DNA from: Inhella inkyongensis
GTDB lineage: Bacteria; Pseudomonadota; Gammaproteobacteria; Burkholderiales; Burkholderiaceae_C
Reading direction: 5' to 3'
Assembly (NCBI RefSeq): GCF_005952805.1
Contig: NZ_CP040709.1
Location: 2,294,001-2,358,000, forward strand
Length of the DNA: 64,000 nt
Of this stretch, positions 29,774 through 40,424 are shown in pieces (positions within the stretch are counted from its first letter, which is position 1; each line of letters opens with the position of its first letter). A model generated the notes under the pieces. It was given only the letters and a program-made list of their open reading frames with translations, was not told the origin of the DNA and did not search any database. Position numbers and translations under genes: made by a program.

Positions 29774-31049
29774 CCGACTCCTGATTGGCGGCGCGCAGAC
29801 GCTCCAGCTTTTCAGCGATACGGCCCTCCAGCCCGCGCGGACTGGGTGAATAAAACTGGCGGCCAACCAAGGCCTCAGGCAGATAGGTCTGCCCGGCTGC
29901 AAAGGCCTCGGGCTCGTCGTGCGCGTAGCGATACTCGGCGCCGGCACCCAGCTCCTTCATCAATCGCGTGGGCGCATTGCGCAGATGCCAAGGCACGGGC
30001 AACGCGCCATCGGCCGCCACCTGAGCGCGTGCGGCCTTGAGCGCCAGATAGGCCGCATTGCTCTTGGGCGCCACAGCCAGATAGAGCGCGGCCTCGGCCA
30101 GGGCCAGCTCGCCCTCGGGGGAGCCGAGGCGCTCAAAGGTCTCACTGGCGGCCACGGCGAGCTGCAGGGCACGCGGATCGGCCAGGCCGATGTCCTCGGC
30201 AGCGATGGCCAGCATGCGCCGGCTCAGGGTCTTGCCGTCGGCGCCCCCATCCAGCATGCGCACCAGCCAATAGATGGCGGCATCGGGGTCGGAGCCGCGC
30301 ACCGACTTGTGAAAGGCCGAGAGCTGGTCGTAGAAGTTGTCGCCGCCCTTGTCAAAGCGGCGCTGGCGCTCGCCCAGCACTTCGCGCACGCGCTCCGGCG
30401 TGATGGAGTCCGCTGCCAGGGCGACGGCTTCCACACCATTGAGCAAACGCCGGGCGTCGCCGTCGGCCCAAGCCAGTAAGGTCTGGGCAGAAGGGCCATC
30501 GATGGTGGCCCCCATCGCCTGCGCGCCGCGCGCCACGAGGCTCAGCTGCTCGTCCTCGGTCAGGGCCTGCAACACATGCACCCGCGCCCGCGAGAGCAAG
30601 GCCGCATTGACTTCGAAGGAGGGGTTCTCGGTGGTGGCGCCGATGAAGACAAAGAGGCCCGACTCAACATGGGGCAGGAAGGCATCCTGCTGCGCCTTGT
30701 TGAAGCGATGCACCTCATCGACAAACACCAGGGCCTGGCCGCTCAACCGCGCCTGCTCGACCGCATCGCGGATGTCTTTCACCCCACCCAGCACGGCACT
30801 GATCGAGATGAAAGGCAGGCCGCTGGAACGCGCCAGCAAGCGCGCCAGGGTGGTCTTGCCCACACCCGGTGGCCCCCACAGGATCATGGAATGCAGCTGC
30901 TGGCGCTCGGCGGCCACCCGCAGCACCTTGCCCGGGCCCAACAAATGCTGCTGGCCCACCACCTCTTCCAGGCTTTGTGGCCGCAGTCGTTCGGGCAGCG
31001 GTACGCGCGGGGCCGTCGCGAACAGATCAGCCGTCAGATCAGCCGACAT
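29739..31049 (-). CDS. rarA: Replication-associated recombination protein A (AAA+ ATPase)
   Basis: 436 residues. GPPGVGKTTLARLLA is Walker A, LVFVDEVHRFNKAQQDAF is Walker B, FIGATTENPSFE is sensor 1, and the start (PLPERLRPQSLEEVVGQQHLLG) is a family hallmark. RarA acts at stalled replication forks and resembles clamp-loader subunits. It is third in the ftsK-lolA-rarA order, 10 bases after lolA. Confidence 0.95.
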   Translation of the reverse strand: MSADLTADLFATAPRVPLPERLRPQSLEEVVGQQHLLGPGKVLRVAAERQQLHSMILWGPPGVGKTTLARLLARSSGLPFISISAVLGGVKDIRDAVEQARLSGQALVFVDEVHRFNKAQQDAFLPHVESGLFVFIGATTENPSFEVNAALLSRARVHVLQALTEDEQLSLVARGAQAMGATIDGPSAQTLLAWADGDARRLLNGVEAVALAADSITPERVREVLGERQRRFDKGGDNFYDQLSAFHKSVRGSDPDAAIYWLVRMLDGGADGKTLSRRMLAIAAEDIGLADPRALQLAVAASETFERLGSPEGELALAEAALYLAVAPKSNAAYLALKAARAQVAADGALPVPWHLRNAPTRLMKELGAGAEYRYAHDEPEAFAAGQTYLPEALVGRQFYSPSPRGLEGRIAEKLERLRAANQESAIGRSSEAADR

Positions 31050-31059
31050 TCGGGTGCGT

Positions 31060-31680
31060 TCACTGGCCTTCGATCACGTCCATGCCGGGCTGCGGCGCAA
31101 AGCGCAGCCGCTCGGGCTCGATCTTGGCGTTGGCCTCAAAGCCCTGGAACACCATGCGCGAGCGCTGTCCCAGACCATCGACGATTTCCAGTTGCGCCAA
31201 CTCGCGCCCCCGCAGCGCAATGCGCAGGCTCTGGATGCCGGCATCCGTCTGCTTGGGGCGCGCGGCCACCCAGGCCAGATCGCCGCTCTGACCATCGTCC
31301 TTGAGCTCAAAGGCCTCGCCCAGCGAGGCGCCGGCCAGCAAGGCCACCGGGGTGCTGCTGAACACCTGATCGAGTGCGCGGCTGCTGGCCTGGTTCAGAT
31401 CGGGGTCGATCATCCAGACCTTCTTGCCATCACCGATCAGGATCTGGCTTTGCGGTGCGGCGTAATCAAAGCGGAAGCGATTGGGGCGTTGAAACTCAAA
31501 CTGGCCGCGCGTCTGACGCTGCTTCTTGCCGTCGGGCGAGCTCACGGTCTGCGTGAATTGCACGCGCGCACTTTGGATCTCGCGCTGAAAGCGCAGCAGC
31601 TGATCGAGGCCAGCGGCCTGCAGGGAGCCGGCCAGGAAGACCGACAAGGCAGCGGCCAGAAAACAGGATATGGACTTCAT
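31060..31680 (-). CDS. lolA: Outer-membrane lipoprotein carrier protein LolA
   Basis: 206 residues with a signal peptide ending [27 protein letters not shown] and [14 protein letters not shown] are the conserved LolA segments. It ferries lipoproteins through the periplasm from LolCDE to LolB. Its ATG overlaps the ftsK stop by 4 bases, so translation is coupled. Confidence 0.94.
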   Translation of the reverse strand: MKSISCFLAAALSVFLAGSLQAAGLDQLLRFQREIQSARVQFTQTVSSPDGKKQRQTRGQFEFQRPNRFRFDYAAPQSQILIGDGKKVWMIDPDLNQASSRALDQVFSSTPVALLAGASLGEAFELKDDGQSGDLAWVAARPKQTDAGIQSLRIALRGRELAQLEIVDGLGQRSRMVFQGFEANAKIEPERLRFAPQPGMDVIEGQ

Positions 31681-33983
31681 TCTTCGTTTCGACGCGGCAC
31701 GATGATGTCGCGATTGCCATTGGTGGCCATGCTCGAGACCAGACCGGACTTTTCCATCTGCTCCAGCAAGCGGGCGGCGCGGTTGTAGCCAATGCGCAGA
31801 TGGCGCTGGACCAACGAAATAGAGGCCCGCTTGTGCTCCAGCACCACCGCCACCGCTTGGTCGTACATGGGGTCTGACTCGCCATCGGCGCTGCCGCCGC
31901 CGGCTGGCGCATCGCCGCCTTCGCCCTCCAACACCCCGCCCTCCAGAATGCCCTCGATGTAGTTGGGCTCGCCGCCCTGTTCCTTGAGGTACTGAACCAC
32001 GCGATGCACCTCGTCGTCGCTGACAAAGGCGCCGTGCACGCGCACCGGCAGGCCCGTGCCGCTGGCCATGTAGAGCATGTCGCCCATGCCCAGCAGGGCC
32101 TCGGCACCCATCTGGTCCAAGATGGTGCGACTGTCGATCTTGCTGCTGACCTGGAAGGACAGGCGAGTCGGGATGTTGGCCTTGATGAGGCCCGTGATCA
32201 CGTCCACAGATGGACGCTGGGTGGCCAGGATCAGGTGGATGCCGGCAGCCCGCGCCTTCTGCGCCAGGCGGGCGATCAGCTCTTCGATCTTCTTGCCCAC
32301 CACCATCATCAGGTCGGCCAACTCATCGATGACCACCACGATGTGCGGCAGGCGCTCGAGCGGCTCAGGCGCTTCGGGCGTCAGGCTGAAGGGGTTGGGA
32401 ATGCTCTGTTCCTTGGCGCTGGCCTCGGCAATCTTCTTGTTGTAGCCCGCCAGATTGCGCACGCCCAGCTTGCTCATCAGCTTGTAGCGGCGCTCCATCT
32501 CGCCCACGCACCAGTTCAGCGCGTTGCCGGCCTGCTTCATGTCGGTGACCACCGGACACAGCAGGTGCGGGATGCCCTCGTAGACGCTCATTTCCAGCAT
32601 CTTGGGGTCGATCATGATCAGGCGCACATCGCGCGCCTCGGCCTTGTAGAGCAGGCTCAGGATCATGGCGTTGATGCCCACCGACTTGCCAGAACCCGTC
32701 GTGCCGGCCACCAAGCAGTGCGGCATCTTGGCCAGATCGGCCACCACCGGCGCGCCGACGATGTCCTTGCCCAAGGCCATGGTGAGAAGCGAAGCCGCGT
32801 CGTGATAGACCTGCGAGCCGAGGATTTCACACAGGCGAATGGTCTGGCGACGCGCGTTCGGCAATTCGAGCGCCATGTAGTTCTTGCCCGGAATGGTCTC
32901 AACCACGCGGATCGAGGTCAGGCTCAAAGATCGCGCCAGATCCTTGGCGAGGTTCACCACCTGCGAGCCCTTGACCCCGGTGGCCGGCTCGATCTCGTAG
33001 CGCGTGATCACCGGGCCGGGGAAGGCCGCGACCACATGCACTTCGACGCCGAAGTCGCGCAGCTTCTTCTCGATCATGCGGCTGGTCATTTCCAGCGATT
33101 CGGGCGTCACCGTCTCCACGCGCGGCGGCGCGGCGTCCAACAGATCGACCTGAGGCAACTTGGTGTCCGCCAGCTCTTGGAACAAGGGCTGCTGGCGCTC
33201 GGCCGCCACCCGCGTTGAAGGCGGCAACTCCACAACCTCGGGCTCGATGAAGAGGGGCTCCATGCGCGGCGGGGCTTCAGCCTCGCGCTGCTCCACCCGG
33301 GCCACCTCGACTTCGCGCTCCACCTTGGCCTGTTCACCCAGGCGACGGTCCTCCTGCTGTTCGCGCACATTGCGGCGCCGTTCACGCAGGGCTTCTAGGC
33401 GTGCACCCAGGCGCTCAGCCACCTGCAGCCAGGAGAAATTCAAAGCCCAGCTCAGGCCCCACAGCAGCAGCGCAATGGCCAGCAGCCCGGAGCCCGCAAA
33501 GCCAAGCCACTGCATGGCCCAGGGGCCAAGGCTATAGCCCAGTACACCTCCCGCATGACCCGGCAGGCGGGACTCCAGGGCATACAGCCGGGTCCACTCC
33601 AGCACACAGGAGGCCACCAGCAGCACCGGCAGGCCCAGAACCCAGCGCCAGCCCGCGCCCGCTTCACCCTGTGCTTCGTCGCGCCACAGGGCGGCAAGCA
33701 GACTGAGCCAATGTCGCGCCAGCACCAAGACCAGCCACCAGGCCGAAAAACCCAGACCGAAAAGCAGCAGGTCCGACAACCAGGCCCCAACCACACCCAG
33801 GCGGTTCAGGGGGAGGCTGCGTTCGGTCGCAATGGAATAGGCGCTGTCTTGGGCGTCATGACTCAAGAGCGCCAAGACCAGCAAGATCCACACCAGGGCA
33901 CCGAGCACCAGCCAAATCGGCGTGCGAACCCAGCGGCGTGCCGCTTGCGGCGCGGCGCGCGCCTCGGAAGAAATCCAACTCAT
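31677..33983 (-). CDS. ftsK: DNA translocase FtsK
   Basis: 768 residues from the ATG at 33983, shorter than E. coli FtsK because the linker is short. Four hydrophobic segments lie in the first 190 residues, followed by an Arg/Glu-rich linker to about 290. The RecA-like motor has Walker [11 protein letters not shown] and Walker [13 protein letters not shown]. The C-terminal gamma winged helix ([33 protein letters not shown]) reads polar sequences and activates XerD. It coordinates chromosome dimer resolution with septation. Confidence 0.95.
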   Translation of the reverse strand: MSWISSEARAAPQAARRWVRTPIWLVLGALVWILLVLALLSHDAQDSAYSIATERSLPLNRLGVVGAWLSDLLLFGLGFSAWWLVLVLARHWLSLLAALWRDEAQGEAGAGWRWVLGLPVLLVASCVLEWTRLYALESRLPGHAGGVLGYSLGPWAMQWLGFAGSGLLAIALLLWGLSWALNFSWLQVAERLGARLEALRERRRNVREQQEDRRLGEQAKVEREVEVARVEQREAEAPPRMEPLFIEPEVVELPPSTRVAAERQQPLFQELADTKLPQVDLLDAAPPRVETVTPESLEMTSRMIEKKLRDFGVEVHVVAAFPGPVITRYEIEPATGVKGSQVVNLAKDLARSLSLTSIRVVETIPGKNYMALELPNARRQTIRLCEILGSQVYHDAASLLTMALGKDIVGAPVVADLAKMPHCLVAGTTGSGKSVGINAMILSLLYKAEARDVRLIMIDPKMLEMSVYEGIPHLLCPVVTDMKQAGNALNWCVGEMERRYKLMSKLGVRNLAGYNKKIAEASAKEQSIPNPFSLTPEAPEPLERLPHIVVVIDELADLMMVVGKKIEELIARLAQKARAAGIHLILATQRPSVDVITGLIKANIPTRLSFQVSSKIDSRTILDQMGAEALLGMGDMLYMASGTGLPVRVHGAFVSDDEVHRVVQYLKEQGGEPNYIEGILEGGVLEGEGGDAPAGGGSADGESDPMYDQAVAVVLEHKRASISLVQRHLRIGYNRAARLLEQMEKSGLVSSMATNGNRDIIVPRRNEE

Positions 33984-34018
33984 GGGCGGATTCTCTGCGA
34001 TCCGCCCAAAGCGCCCAG

Positions 34019-34705
34019 TCACTCGTCGATGTCGCTGGCCCCAGGCGAGTCGATGTGCTTGAGCACCACGGAGCCATCCTCCAGGGTCTCGATCTGGCCG
34101 CGTTCTTCCAGGTCCTTCATCACCCGACTGACCATCTCGCGAGAAGCCCCCACGACCTTGGCCATGTCCTGCCGAGACACACGGCCGCGCACAATCTTCA
34201 GACCGTTGTCGTCCTCGGCCATGTCCAGCAGCGTTCGGGCCACCCGCCCGTACACGTCCAGCAGTGCGAGCGATTCAATCTGCCGGTCAGCATTGCGCAG
34301 ACGCGCCACCAGCCCGCGCAGGATGCCGTAAGCCATGCTGTTCGGCTCGGGCAGGCACCGCGAGAACTCCTGCCGCCCCAGCACCAGCATGTCGGTCGGT
34401 TGCTCGCAACGAACCGTGGCCGAAGGGGGCTCGCCGTCGATCAGGCTCATTTCGCCAAAGTAGTCACCCGCCTCCAGCACGGCCATGATGACCTCACGCC
34501 CGCGTTGATCGGCAGTCAGCACCCGGGCGCGGCCGTTGAGCAACAAAAAGAGCGCATTGCTGTGCGTGCCCTGCTCCACCACCACCTCGCCACGCTTGAA
34601 GCGGCGCTTGCTCACGCTGTCGGCAACCGACTGCGCCTGCTCGGGCGTGAGCATGGAAAACAGGCGGACTCGGCGGATCAGATCCAGGTTGGACAGCATG
34701 GCCAT
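34019..34705 (-). CDS. Crp/Fnr family transcriptional regulator
   Basis: 228 residues. The first ATG has GGAG 6 bases upstream. A cyclic-nucleotide-binding beta-roll spans about 15-125 ([21 protein letters not shown]), and the C-terminal winged helix is [25 protein letters not shown]. The N-terminal cysteines of Fnr are absent, so it is not an Fe-S oxygen sensor; the GEMSLID/SATVR region could bind a cyclic nucleotide. It lies 35 bases before ftsK and is divergent from trxB. Confidence 0.88.
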   Translation of the reverse strand: MAMLSNLDLIRRVRLFSMLTPEQAQSVADSVSKRRFKRGEVVVEQGTHSNALFLLLNGRARVLTADQRGREVIMAVLEAGDYFGEMSLIDGEPPSATVRCEQPTDMLVLGRQEFSRCLPEPNSMAYGILRGLVARLRNADRQIESLALLDVYGRVARTLLDMAEDDNGLKIVRGRVSRQDMAKVVGASREMVSRVMKDLEERGQIETLEDGSVVLKHIDSPGASDIDE

Positions 34706-34754
34706 GGCAATCTCCTTGATACAGCCCGTCTATGGGCGTATGTGAGCCGACTTC

Positions 34755-35792
<1,038 letters not shown>

Positions 35793-35835
35793 GCGCTGCA
35801 CCCTGCAGCCAATACGCTGCTCTGGCTTTTCGGGC

Positions 35836-35841
35836 TATACT
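35836..35841 (+). promoter_or_regulatory. Candidate -10 box of rpmB-rpmG
   Basis: TATACT preceded by GGGC, 178 bases before the rpmB ATG; the -35 region is poor. It would give a leader of about 170 bases. Confidence 0.4.
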
Positions 35842-35956
35842 CGCGGGCTTTTGCGGACGTAGGCCGCTGGTTTCTTGCACGCAAGTGCCTAGGGCCAGAG
35901 CCTGATCGCAAGAAGGGTTACCGCCACCCAAGCACGCTGTGCGCATGGCGAGGTGA

Positions 35957-35995
35957 GGCCCTTGACGGGCTGCTCAATGGGCAGCCCACAGGGCC
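35957..35995 (+). promoter_or_regulatory. Two-stage hairpin in the rpmB leader
   Basis: GGCCCT pairs with AGGGCC (outer stem), and GGGCTGC pairs with GCAGCCC (inner stem, 7-base loop), with small internal loops of 4 and 2 bases. It ends 13 bases before the rpmB ribosome-binding GGAG. A U-run does not follow, so it is not a terminator. It could be a ribosomal-protein binding site, but no known leader motif was recognised. Confidence 0.4.
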
Positions 35996-36019
35996 GTTTC
36001 AAAGTATCGGAGTGTCCTC

Positions 36020-36253
36020 ATGGCACGCGTCTGCGAAGTCACGGGCAAGAAGCCCATGGTTGGGAACAACGTTTCCCACGCCAACAACAAAACCAAGCGC
36101 CGGTTCCTGCCGAACCTGCAATACCGTCGTTTCTGGGTCGAAAGCGAGAACCGCTGGGTGCGTCTGCGCATCAGCAACGCTGGCCTGCGCCTGATCGACA
36201 AAAAGGGCATTGACGCCGTGTTGGCCGATCTGCGTGCCCACGGTCAAGCCTAA
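36020..36253 (+). CDS. rpmB: 50S ribosomal protein L28
   Basis: 77 residues. [29 protein letters not shown] is the L28 N-terminus and [13 protein letters not shown] [13 protein letters not shown] its end. It is a component of the large ribosomal subunit. GGAG precedes the ATG. Cotranscribed with rpmG, 18 bases downstream, the standard order. Confidence 0.97.
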   Translation: MARVCEVTGKKPMVGNNVSHANNKTKRRFLPNLQYRRFWVESENRWVRLRISNAGLRLIDKKGIDAVLADLRAHGQA

Positions 36254-36271
36254 TACTTAAGGAGCGACACC

Positions 36272-36442
36272 ATGGCTGCAAAAGGCGGACGCGAAAAGAT
36301 CAAGCTGGAGTCCACTGCGGGCACCGGCCACTTCTACACCACGGCCAAGAACAAGAAGACCACGCCCCAAAAGCTGGAATTCATGAAGTTCGACCCCAAG
36401 GCTCGCAAGCACGTTCTCTACAAAGAGATCAAGCTCAAGTAA
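36272..36442 (+). CDS. rpmG: 50S ribosomal protein L33
   Basis: 56 residues. [24 protein letters not shown] and [18 protein letters not shown] match L33. There is no zinc-binding Cys set, so it is the zinc-independent type. The strong AAGGAG at 36259-36264 sets the start. It is the second gene of the rpmBG unit and is followed by a terminator. Confidence 0.97.
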   Translation: MAAKGGREKIKLESTAGTGHFYTTAKNKKTTPQKLEFMKFDPKARKHVLYKEIKLK

Positions 36443-36464
36443 GCACGGCTGTAGAGGCCCCAAC

Positions 36465-36497
36465 AAAAAGCCCGCTCTTCGAAGCGGGCTTTTTTTA
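36465..36497. terminator. Bidirectional intrinsic terminator rpmG / DUF3016 gene
   Basis: The stem AGCCCGCT / AGCGGGCT is flanked by AAAAA and TTTTTTT, so each strand has a U-run. It sits between convergent genes. Confidence 0.9.
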
Positions 36498-36509
36498 TTC
36501 ACGCACCAG

Positions 36510-36995
36510 TTATGGTTTGAGCACGTCCTTCTCGAACCACTCATCCAGCAGGAATCGCTCGTGCTGAAGGGCCTCACCCTTCAGCTGACTGGGCAATCGC
36601 CCATCCAGATAGCTCATGTTTCTGAGCGTGCTGGCACCCTGGCGAATCACCTGGCCGCCCTGGCTCAGACGGAACTCCAAGTCAATTCGCGGCATGCTGA
36701 CCTGGCGCAACACCCGCAGGCGCTCCATGTATCGCCCACCGACTGGCTCCATTTCACCAGCGAGGTTGACGTCCTTGATTTCGATACTCAGGCTCTGCCC
36801 ACTGGGCAACCTTTGCGCCAGCGCTTGGATGTGCGCACGCAGGACCGCCTCGTTTCGCTCACGCTCCCGCACGGTTTCCCCGAAGTCAGAGAACTTCGCC
36901 AGATCACCAAACTGAAGCTCAACCGCAGAAAAGGCAGGCCCACCCAACAGGGCCAGCAGCCCCACCAACAACGGTGCACGAACAAATGGTCGCAT
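36510..36995 (-). CDS. DUF3016 domain protein, exported
   Basis: 161 residues with a signal peptide (cleavage near AFSA). VELQFGDLAKFSDFGE and the late YLDGRLPSQLKGEALQHERFLLDEWFEKD fit the DUF3016 family, periplasmic or envelope proteins of unknown function found in gammaproteobacteria and betaproteobacteria. It starts just after the terminator of the desaturase gene, so it has its own promoter or depends on readthrough. Confidence 0.72.
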   Translation of the reverse strand: MRPFVRAPLLVGLLALLGGPAFSAVELQFGDLAKFSDFGETVRERERNEAVLRAHIQALAQRLPSGQSLSIEIKDVNLAGEMEPVGGRYMERLRVLRQVSMPRIDLEFRLSQGGQVIRQGASTLRNMSYLDGRLPSQLKGEALQHERFLLDEWFEKDVLKP

Positions 36996-37008
36996 CAGCT
37001 ACTCCCAG

Positions 37009-37043
37009 AAAAAAGCGCCTGACCGCACGGCGGACAGGCGCTT
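37009..37043 (-). terminator. Intrinsic terminator after the desaturase gene
   Basis: On the minus strand AAGCGCCTG pairs with CAGGCGCTT, followed by a run of six T. It lies 77 bases after the desaturase stop and directly before the DUF3016 start. Confidence 0.8.
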
Positions 37044-37119
37044 CGAGTATAGGAAGGCGGGCCGTGCGGCACCACCCAAACGATGCGAACTCGCCCGGGT
37101 TGACCGGGCGAACCCGATC

Positions 37120-38352
37120 TCAGGCCATGGCAGGCAAACGGGTGGCGCGCAGGCGCACCGACAGCGCGCTCAGCTCAGCAATGCCAGAGGCCTCTGCGCG
37201 CTGACACCAAGCTTGGAGGTCCTTGACCAATTGCTCGGCCGAGACATTGGTACGCGTCCACATCTGGCGCAACTCTTCACGCATCGTCACCCACTGGTCG
37301 AGCACCGGGCTGGCCTGGCGCGCAGCCGCCAATTCCGCGCCCATCTGGGCCGGGATGCGGTCGGCGTCACGCGGCAGCCAGCGCTTGGCCAGCTTGAATT
37401 GCTGCCAGCGGGCGCTGTGCTTGGCACCTTCAGCCTTGATGCGAACCAGCTCGGCGCGGCAGGCTGCGCGGGTCTCGCGGGCAAATCGGGCCATCACTTC
37501 GTAGCGATTGGCAATCAGCGCCTCCAGCGTGTCGCGGTCGGCCGGCTGGACAGCGCCTTCCACCACACGCGGCGGCGTCTTGCGCGGCTTGGCAAGGCCC
37601 AATGCCTGCAGCACACGGATGTAACCCCAGCCCAGATCAAACTCGAAGCGCTTTACCGAGAACTTAGCGGAGGTGGGGAAGGTGTGGTGATTGTTGTGCA
37701 GCTCTTCGCCACCAATGATCCAGCCAATCGGCGAGATGTTGGTCGAGGCATCCGGCGCCTCGAAGTTGCGATAGCCCCAGAAGTGGCCAATGCCATTGAT
37801 GATGCCGGCCGCATTGATCGGAATCCACAGCATCTGCGTGGCCCAAATGGCCGCACCCCAGCCGCCAAACAGGGCCAACTCAATCACCAGCAGCAAGGAC
37901 ACGCCGAGCGCGCTGTGCGGAATGTAGAGATTGCGCTCAATCCAGTCGGTCGGAGTGCCGAGCGAGTACTTGGCAATCGTCTCGGCATTCTTGGCTTCCG
38001 CGCGATAGAGCTCCGAACCGGCCAACAGCACCGTCTTCAGGCCGCGCGTCTGCGGGCTGTGCGGGTCGTCATGGGTCTCGCACTTGGCGTGGTGCTTGCG
38101 GTGGATGGCGACCCACTCGCGTGTGACCATGCCGGTCGTGAGCCACAGCCAGAAGCGGAAAAAGTGCGACACCACTGGGTGAAGATCCAGCGCGCGATGG
38201 GCCTGCGAGCGGTGCAGATAGAGGGTCACGCCCAGGATCGTCAGGTGCGTGGTCACCGCCAGCACCAGGAGCATCGTCCAGCCGCTCGCGTGGCTCAGGC
38301 CATTGCCCGCCCAGGTTGCAAAGGCGTCAAAGGCCGTCGTCCATGCATTCAT
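37120..38352 (-). CDS. Acyl-lipid/acyl-CoA delta-9-type fatty acid desaturase
   Basis: 410 residues. The three histidine boxes that hold the di-iron centre are HRSQAH, HRKHH and HNNHH. Four membrane segments are visible. It introduces a double bond into membrane fatty acids. The last 150 residues or so form a charged, helical extension rich in Arg, Lys, Glu and Gln that is absent from minimal desaturases; its role is unknown. A good terminator follows on the minus strand. Confidence 0.88.
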   Translation of the reverse strand: MNAWTTAFDAFATWAGNGLSHASGWTMLLVLAVTTHLTILGVTLYLHRSQAHRALDLHPVVSHFFRFWLWLTTGMVTREWVAIHRKHHAKCETHDDPHSPQTRGLKTVLLAGSELYRAEAKNAETIAKYSLGTPTDWIERNLYIPHSALGVSLLLVIELALFGGWGAAIWATQMLWIPINAAGIINGIGHFWGYRNFEAPDASTNISPIGWIIGGEELHNNHHTFPTSAKFSVKRFEFDLGWGYIRVLQALGLAKPRKTPPRVVEGAVQPADRDTLEALIANRYEVMARFARETRAACRAELVRIKAEGAKHSARWQQFKLAKRWLPRDADRIPAQMGAELAAARQASPVLDQWVTMREELRQMWTRTNVSAEQLVKDLQAWCQRAEASGIAELSALSVRLRATRLPAMA

Positions 38353-38474
38353 GAAGGCTTCACCGCTTGCGCGGTGCCAAGTCGAAAGAATCGGCGATTT
38401 TAGAGCCTAGGCTCCAAATTCACCCAGGCTTCGTTTTGTGGCCCGTCAAGCCCGCCTTCTCCAGCGTGTGCAAA

Positions 38475-39725
38475 TCACGCCTTCTCCCAGGCCGCCGCGA
38501 AGAAGCCGTCGGTCTGGTGGCGATGCGGCCAAAGCCTCAGGCAACCGTCCTGGACCAACTCGGCGGCCCGGGGAACTTGGGGCAAAAGGAGTTCGGCCGC
38601 ATCGAGGCGTCGAAAACCCGGATGCGCCTGATCAAAGGCTTGCGCCACCCCTTCGTTCTCTGCCTGCAACAGGCTACAGGTTGCATAAACTAGGCGGCCG
38701 CCCGGCTTGAGCAAGCGCGCCGCCGATGCCAGGATGGCTTGCTGCCGCTGCACCAGATCCGCCAAAGCCTGGGGCGACTGGCGCCACTTCAGGTCAGGAT
38801 TGCGCCGCAACGTGCCCATGCCGGAGCATGGCGCGTCCACCAGCACCCGGTCGAGCTTGCCACTCAAGCGCTTGATGCGCTCATCACGCTCGTGGGCGAT
38901 CTGGATCGGATAGACGTTGGACAAACCGCTGCGCGCCAGGCGGGGCCGTAAAGCCTCCAATCGATGACCCGCGACATCAAAAGCGTAGAGCCGCCCGGTG
39001 TTGCGCATGGCCGCGCCCAGGGCCAGGGTCTTGCCGCCGGCGCCAGCACAAAAGTCCGCCACCATCTCGCCACGCTTGGCATCCAGGAGCAAGGCCAAGA
39101 GCTGGCTGCCCTCGTCCTGCACTTCGATGGCACCGCTCTTGAATTGCGGCCATTGATTCAACGAAGGGCGCCCCTGCAGCCGCAGACCCCAGGGCGAATA
39201 GGGGGTGGCCCCGGCGCCTTGGGGCTTCAGCTCCTCCAGCACGGCATCGCGCTTGAAGTTCAGGGTGTTCACACGCAGGTCCAGCGGCGCGCCCTGCAAC
39301 AGACTTTCGGCGAGTGCCTCAAACTCAGTCTCACCCAACTGCTCCTGCAGAGGCTGCGCCACCCAGTCCGGCAGGTTATGGCGCAACTTGGCGGGCAGGC
39401 TGGAGCGATCGATGCGGGCGCACTTGGCCAGCCAGTCGCGCTCCTCCGATTCGGTTCCTGCCTCCAGCGCGCGCGGCTCACCGGCCCACGCCAGCAGCAC
39501 CAGACGCCGCTCCATCGGCCCCTTGCCGGACTGCGCCAGATTTTGGTAGAGCAGGCGGCGGCGCAACACGGCGTAGGTGGTTTCGGCCAAGGCGTGGCGC
39601 TCACGAGAGCCGAGCTCCCGGTTCTCTCGGAAGAAGGCCGAGACCAGCGCGTCAGCGGGCTGCTCAAAGCGCAGCACACGGGCCAGCAACTGGGCGGCCA
39701 AGGGGATCAGTGCTTTGGGGTGCAT
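38475..39725 (-). CDS. RsmB/NOP-family SAM-dependent RNA (cytosine-5) methyltransferase
   Basis: 416 residues from the ATG at 39725, one base after the purN stop. The N-terminal half is a helical RsmB-like domain. The methyltransferase domain has VQDEGSQLLALLL, DFCAGAGGKTLALGA (SAM binding), DAPCSGMGTLRRNPDLKW and YATCSLLQAEN; both catalytic cysteines are present. It methylates rRNA or tRNA; being outside the fmt-rsmB context, the exact site is unknown. It is translationally coupled to purN. Confidence 0.88.
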   Translation of the reverse strand: MHPKALIPLAAQLLARVLRFEQPADALVSAFFRENRELGSRERHALAETTYAVLRRRLLYQNLAQSGKGPMERRLVLLAWAGEPRALEAGTESEERDWLAKCARIDRSSLPAKLRHNLPDWVAQPLQEQLGETEFEALAESLLQGAPLDLRVNTLNFKRDAVLEELKPQGAGATPYSPWGLRLQGRPSLNQWPQFKSGAIEVQDEGSQLLALLLDAKRGEMVADFCAGAGGKTLALGAAMRNTGRLYAFDVAGHRLEALRPRLARSGLSNVYPIQIAHERDERIKRLSGKLDRVLVDAPCSGMGTLRRNPDLKWRQSPQALADLVQRQQAILASAARLLKPGGRLVYATCSLLQAENEGVAQAFDQAHPGFRRLDAAELLLPQVPRAAELVQDGCLRLWPHRHQTDGFFAAAWEKA

Positions 39726-39726
39726 A

Positions 39727-40356
39727 TCAGGTAAAGAGTTGGGCAGCACCGTCGCGGTGCTGCATCCGGCCGCCCTCTTGGCGGAGTTCGCCAGCCAGGA
39801 ACCAGGCCAGCGCACGCGGGTACATCTGATGCTCCAGCGAGAGCACGCGCTGCGCCAGTCGGGCCTCATCGTCGCCGGCCAGCACCGGCACCATGGCTTG
39901 CGCCAGGATGGGGCCGTGATCAAGCTCGGCCGTGACCAAATGGACAGTCGCTCCGGCCAACTGGCAACCCGCTTCCAACGCCCGGCGATGGGTATGCAGT
40001 CCGGGGAAGGCAGGCAGCAGTGAGGGATGGATATTGAGCAGACGGCCGGCGTAATGCTCGGTAAAGCCCGGGGTGAGGATGCGCATGAAGCCCGCCAGCA
40101 CCACCGCATCGGGTGCGTGGGCATCGATGGCGTCCATCAGCGCCGCATCAAACGCTTCCCGTGTCGGGTAAGCCTTGTGATCCAGTGCGACCGTGGAAAT
40201 GCCTTGCGCCTTGGCAAAGGCCAAGCCCGCCGCCTCCGGCCGGTTGCTGATGACCGCGGCGACCTCGACATCCCAAGCTTCGCGCCGCGCGGTATGGACG
40301 ATGGCCTCCATGTTGGAGCCACGCCCGGAAATCAGAATCACCACCTTCTTTTTCAT
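39727..40356 (-). CDS. purN: Phosphoribosylglycinamide formyltransferase (GAR transformylase)
   Basis: 209 residues. The N-terminus VVILISGRGSNMEAI binds the phosphate. NIHPSLLPAFPGLHTHRRAL holds the catalytic Asn-His, and ELDHGPILAQ the Asp. It uses 10-formyl-THF in the third step of purine synthesis. First of two coupled genes and divergent from trpS. Confidence 0.95.
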   Translation of the reverse strand: MKKKVVILISGRGSNMEAIVHTARREAWDVEVAAVISNRPEAAGLAFAKAQGISTVALDHKAYPTREAFDAALMDAIDAHAPDAVVLAGFMRILTPGFTEHYAGRLLNIHPSLLPAFPGLHTHRRALEAGCQLAGATVHLVTAELDHGPILAQAMVPVLAGDDEARLAQRVLSLEHQMYPRALAWFLAGELRQEGGRMQHRDGAAQLFT

Positions 40357-40393
40357 AGGGCGGCAGTGTAGGTGGCCAGTCGAAGGGGCCTCC

Positions 40394-40399
40394 TAGAAT
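40394..40399 (+). promoter_or_regulatory. Candidate -10 box of trpS
   Basis: TAGAAT followed by CGCCTCCCC, 25 bases before the trpS ATG. The -35 region is weak. Confidence 0.35.
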
Positions 40400-40424
40400 C
40401 GCCTCCCCTTTTCGTCCCCGTTCC

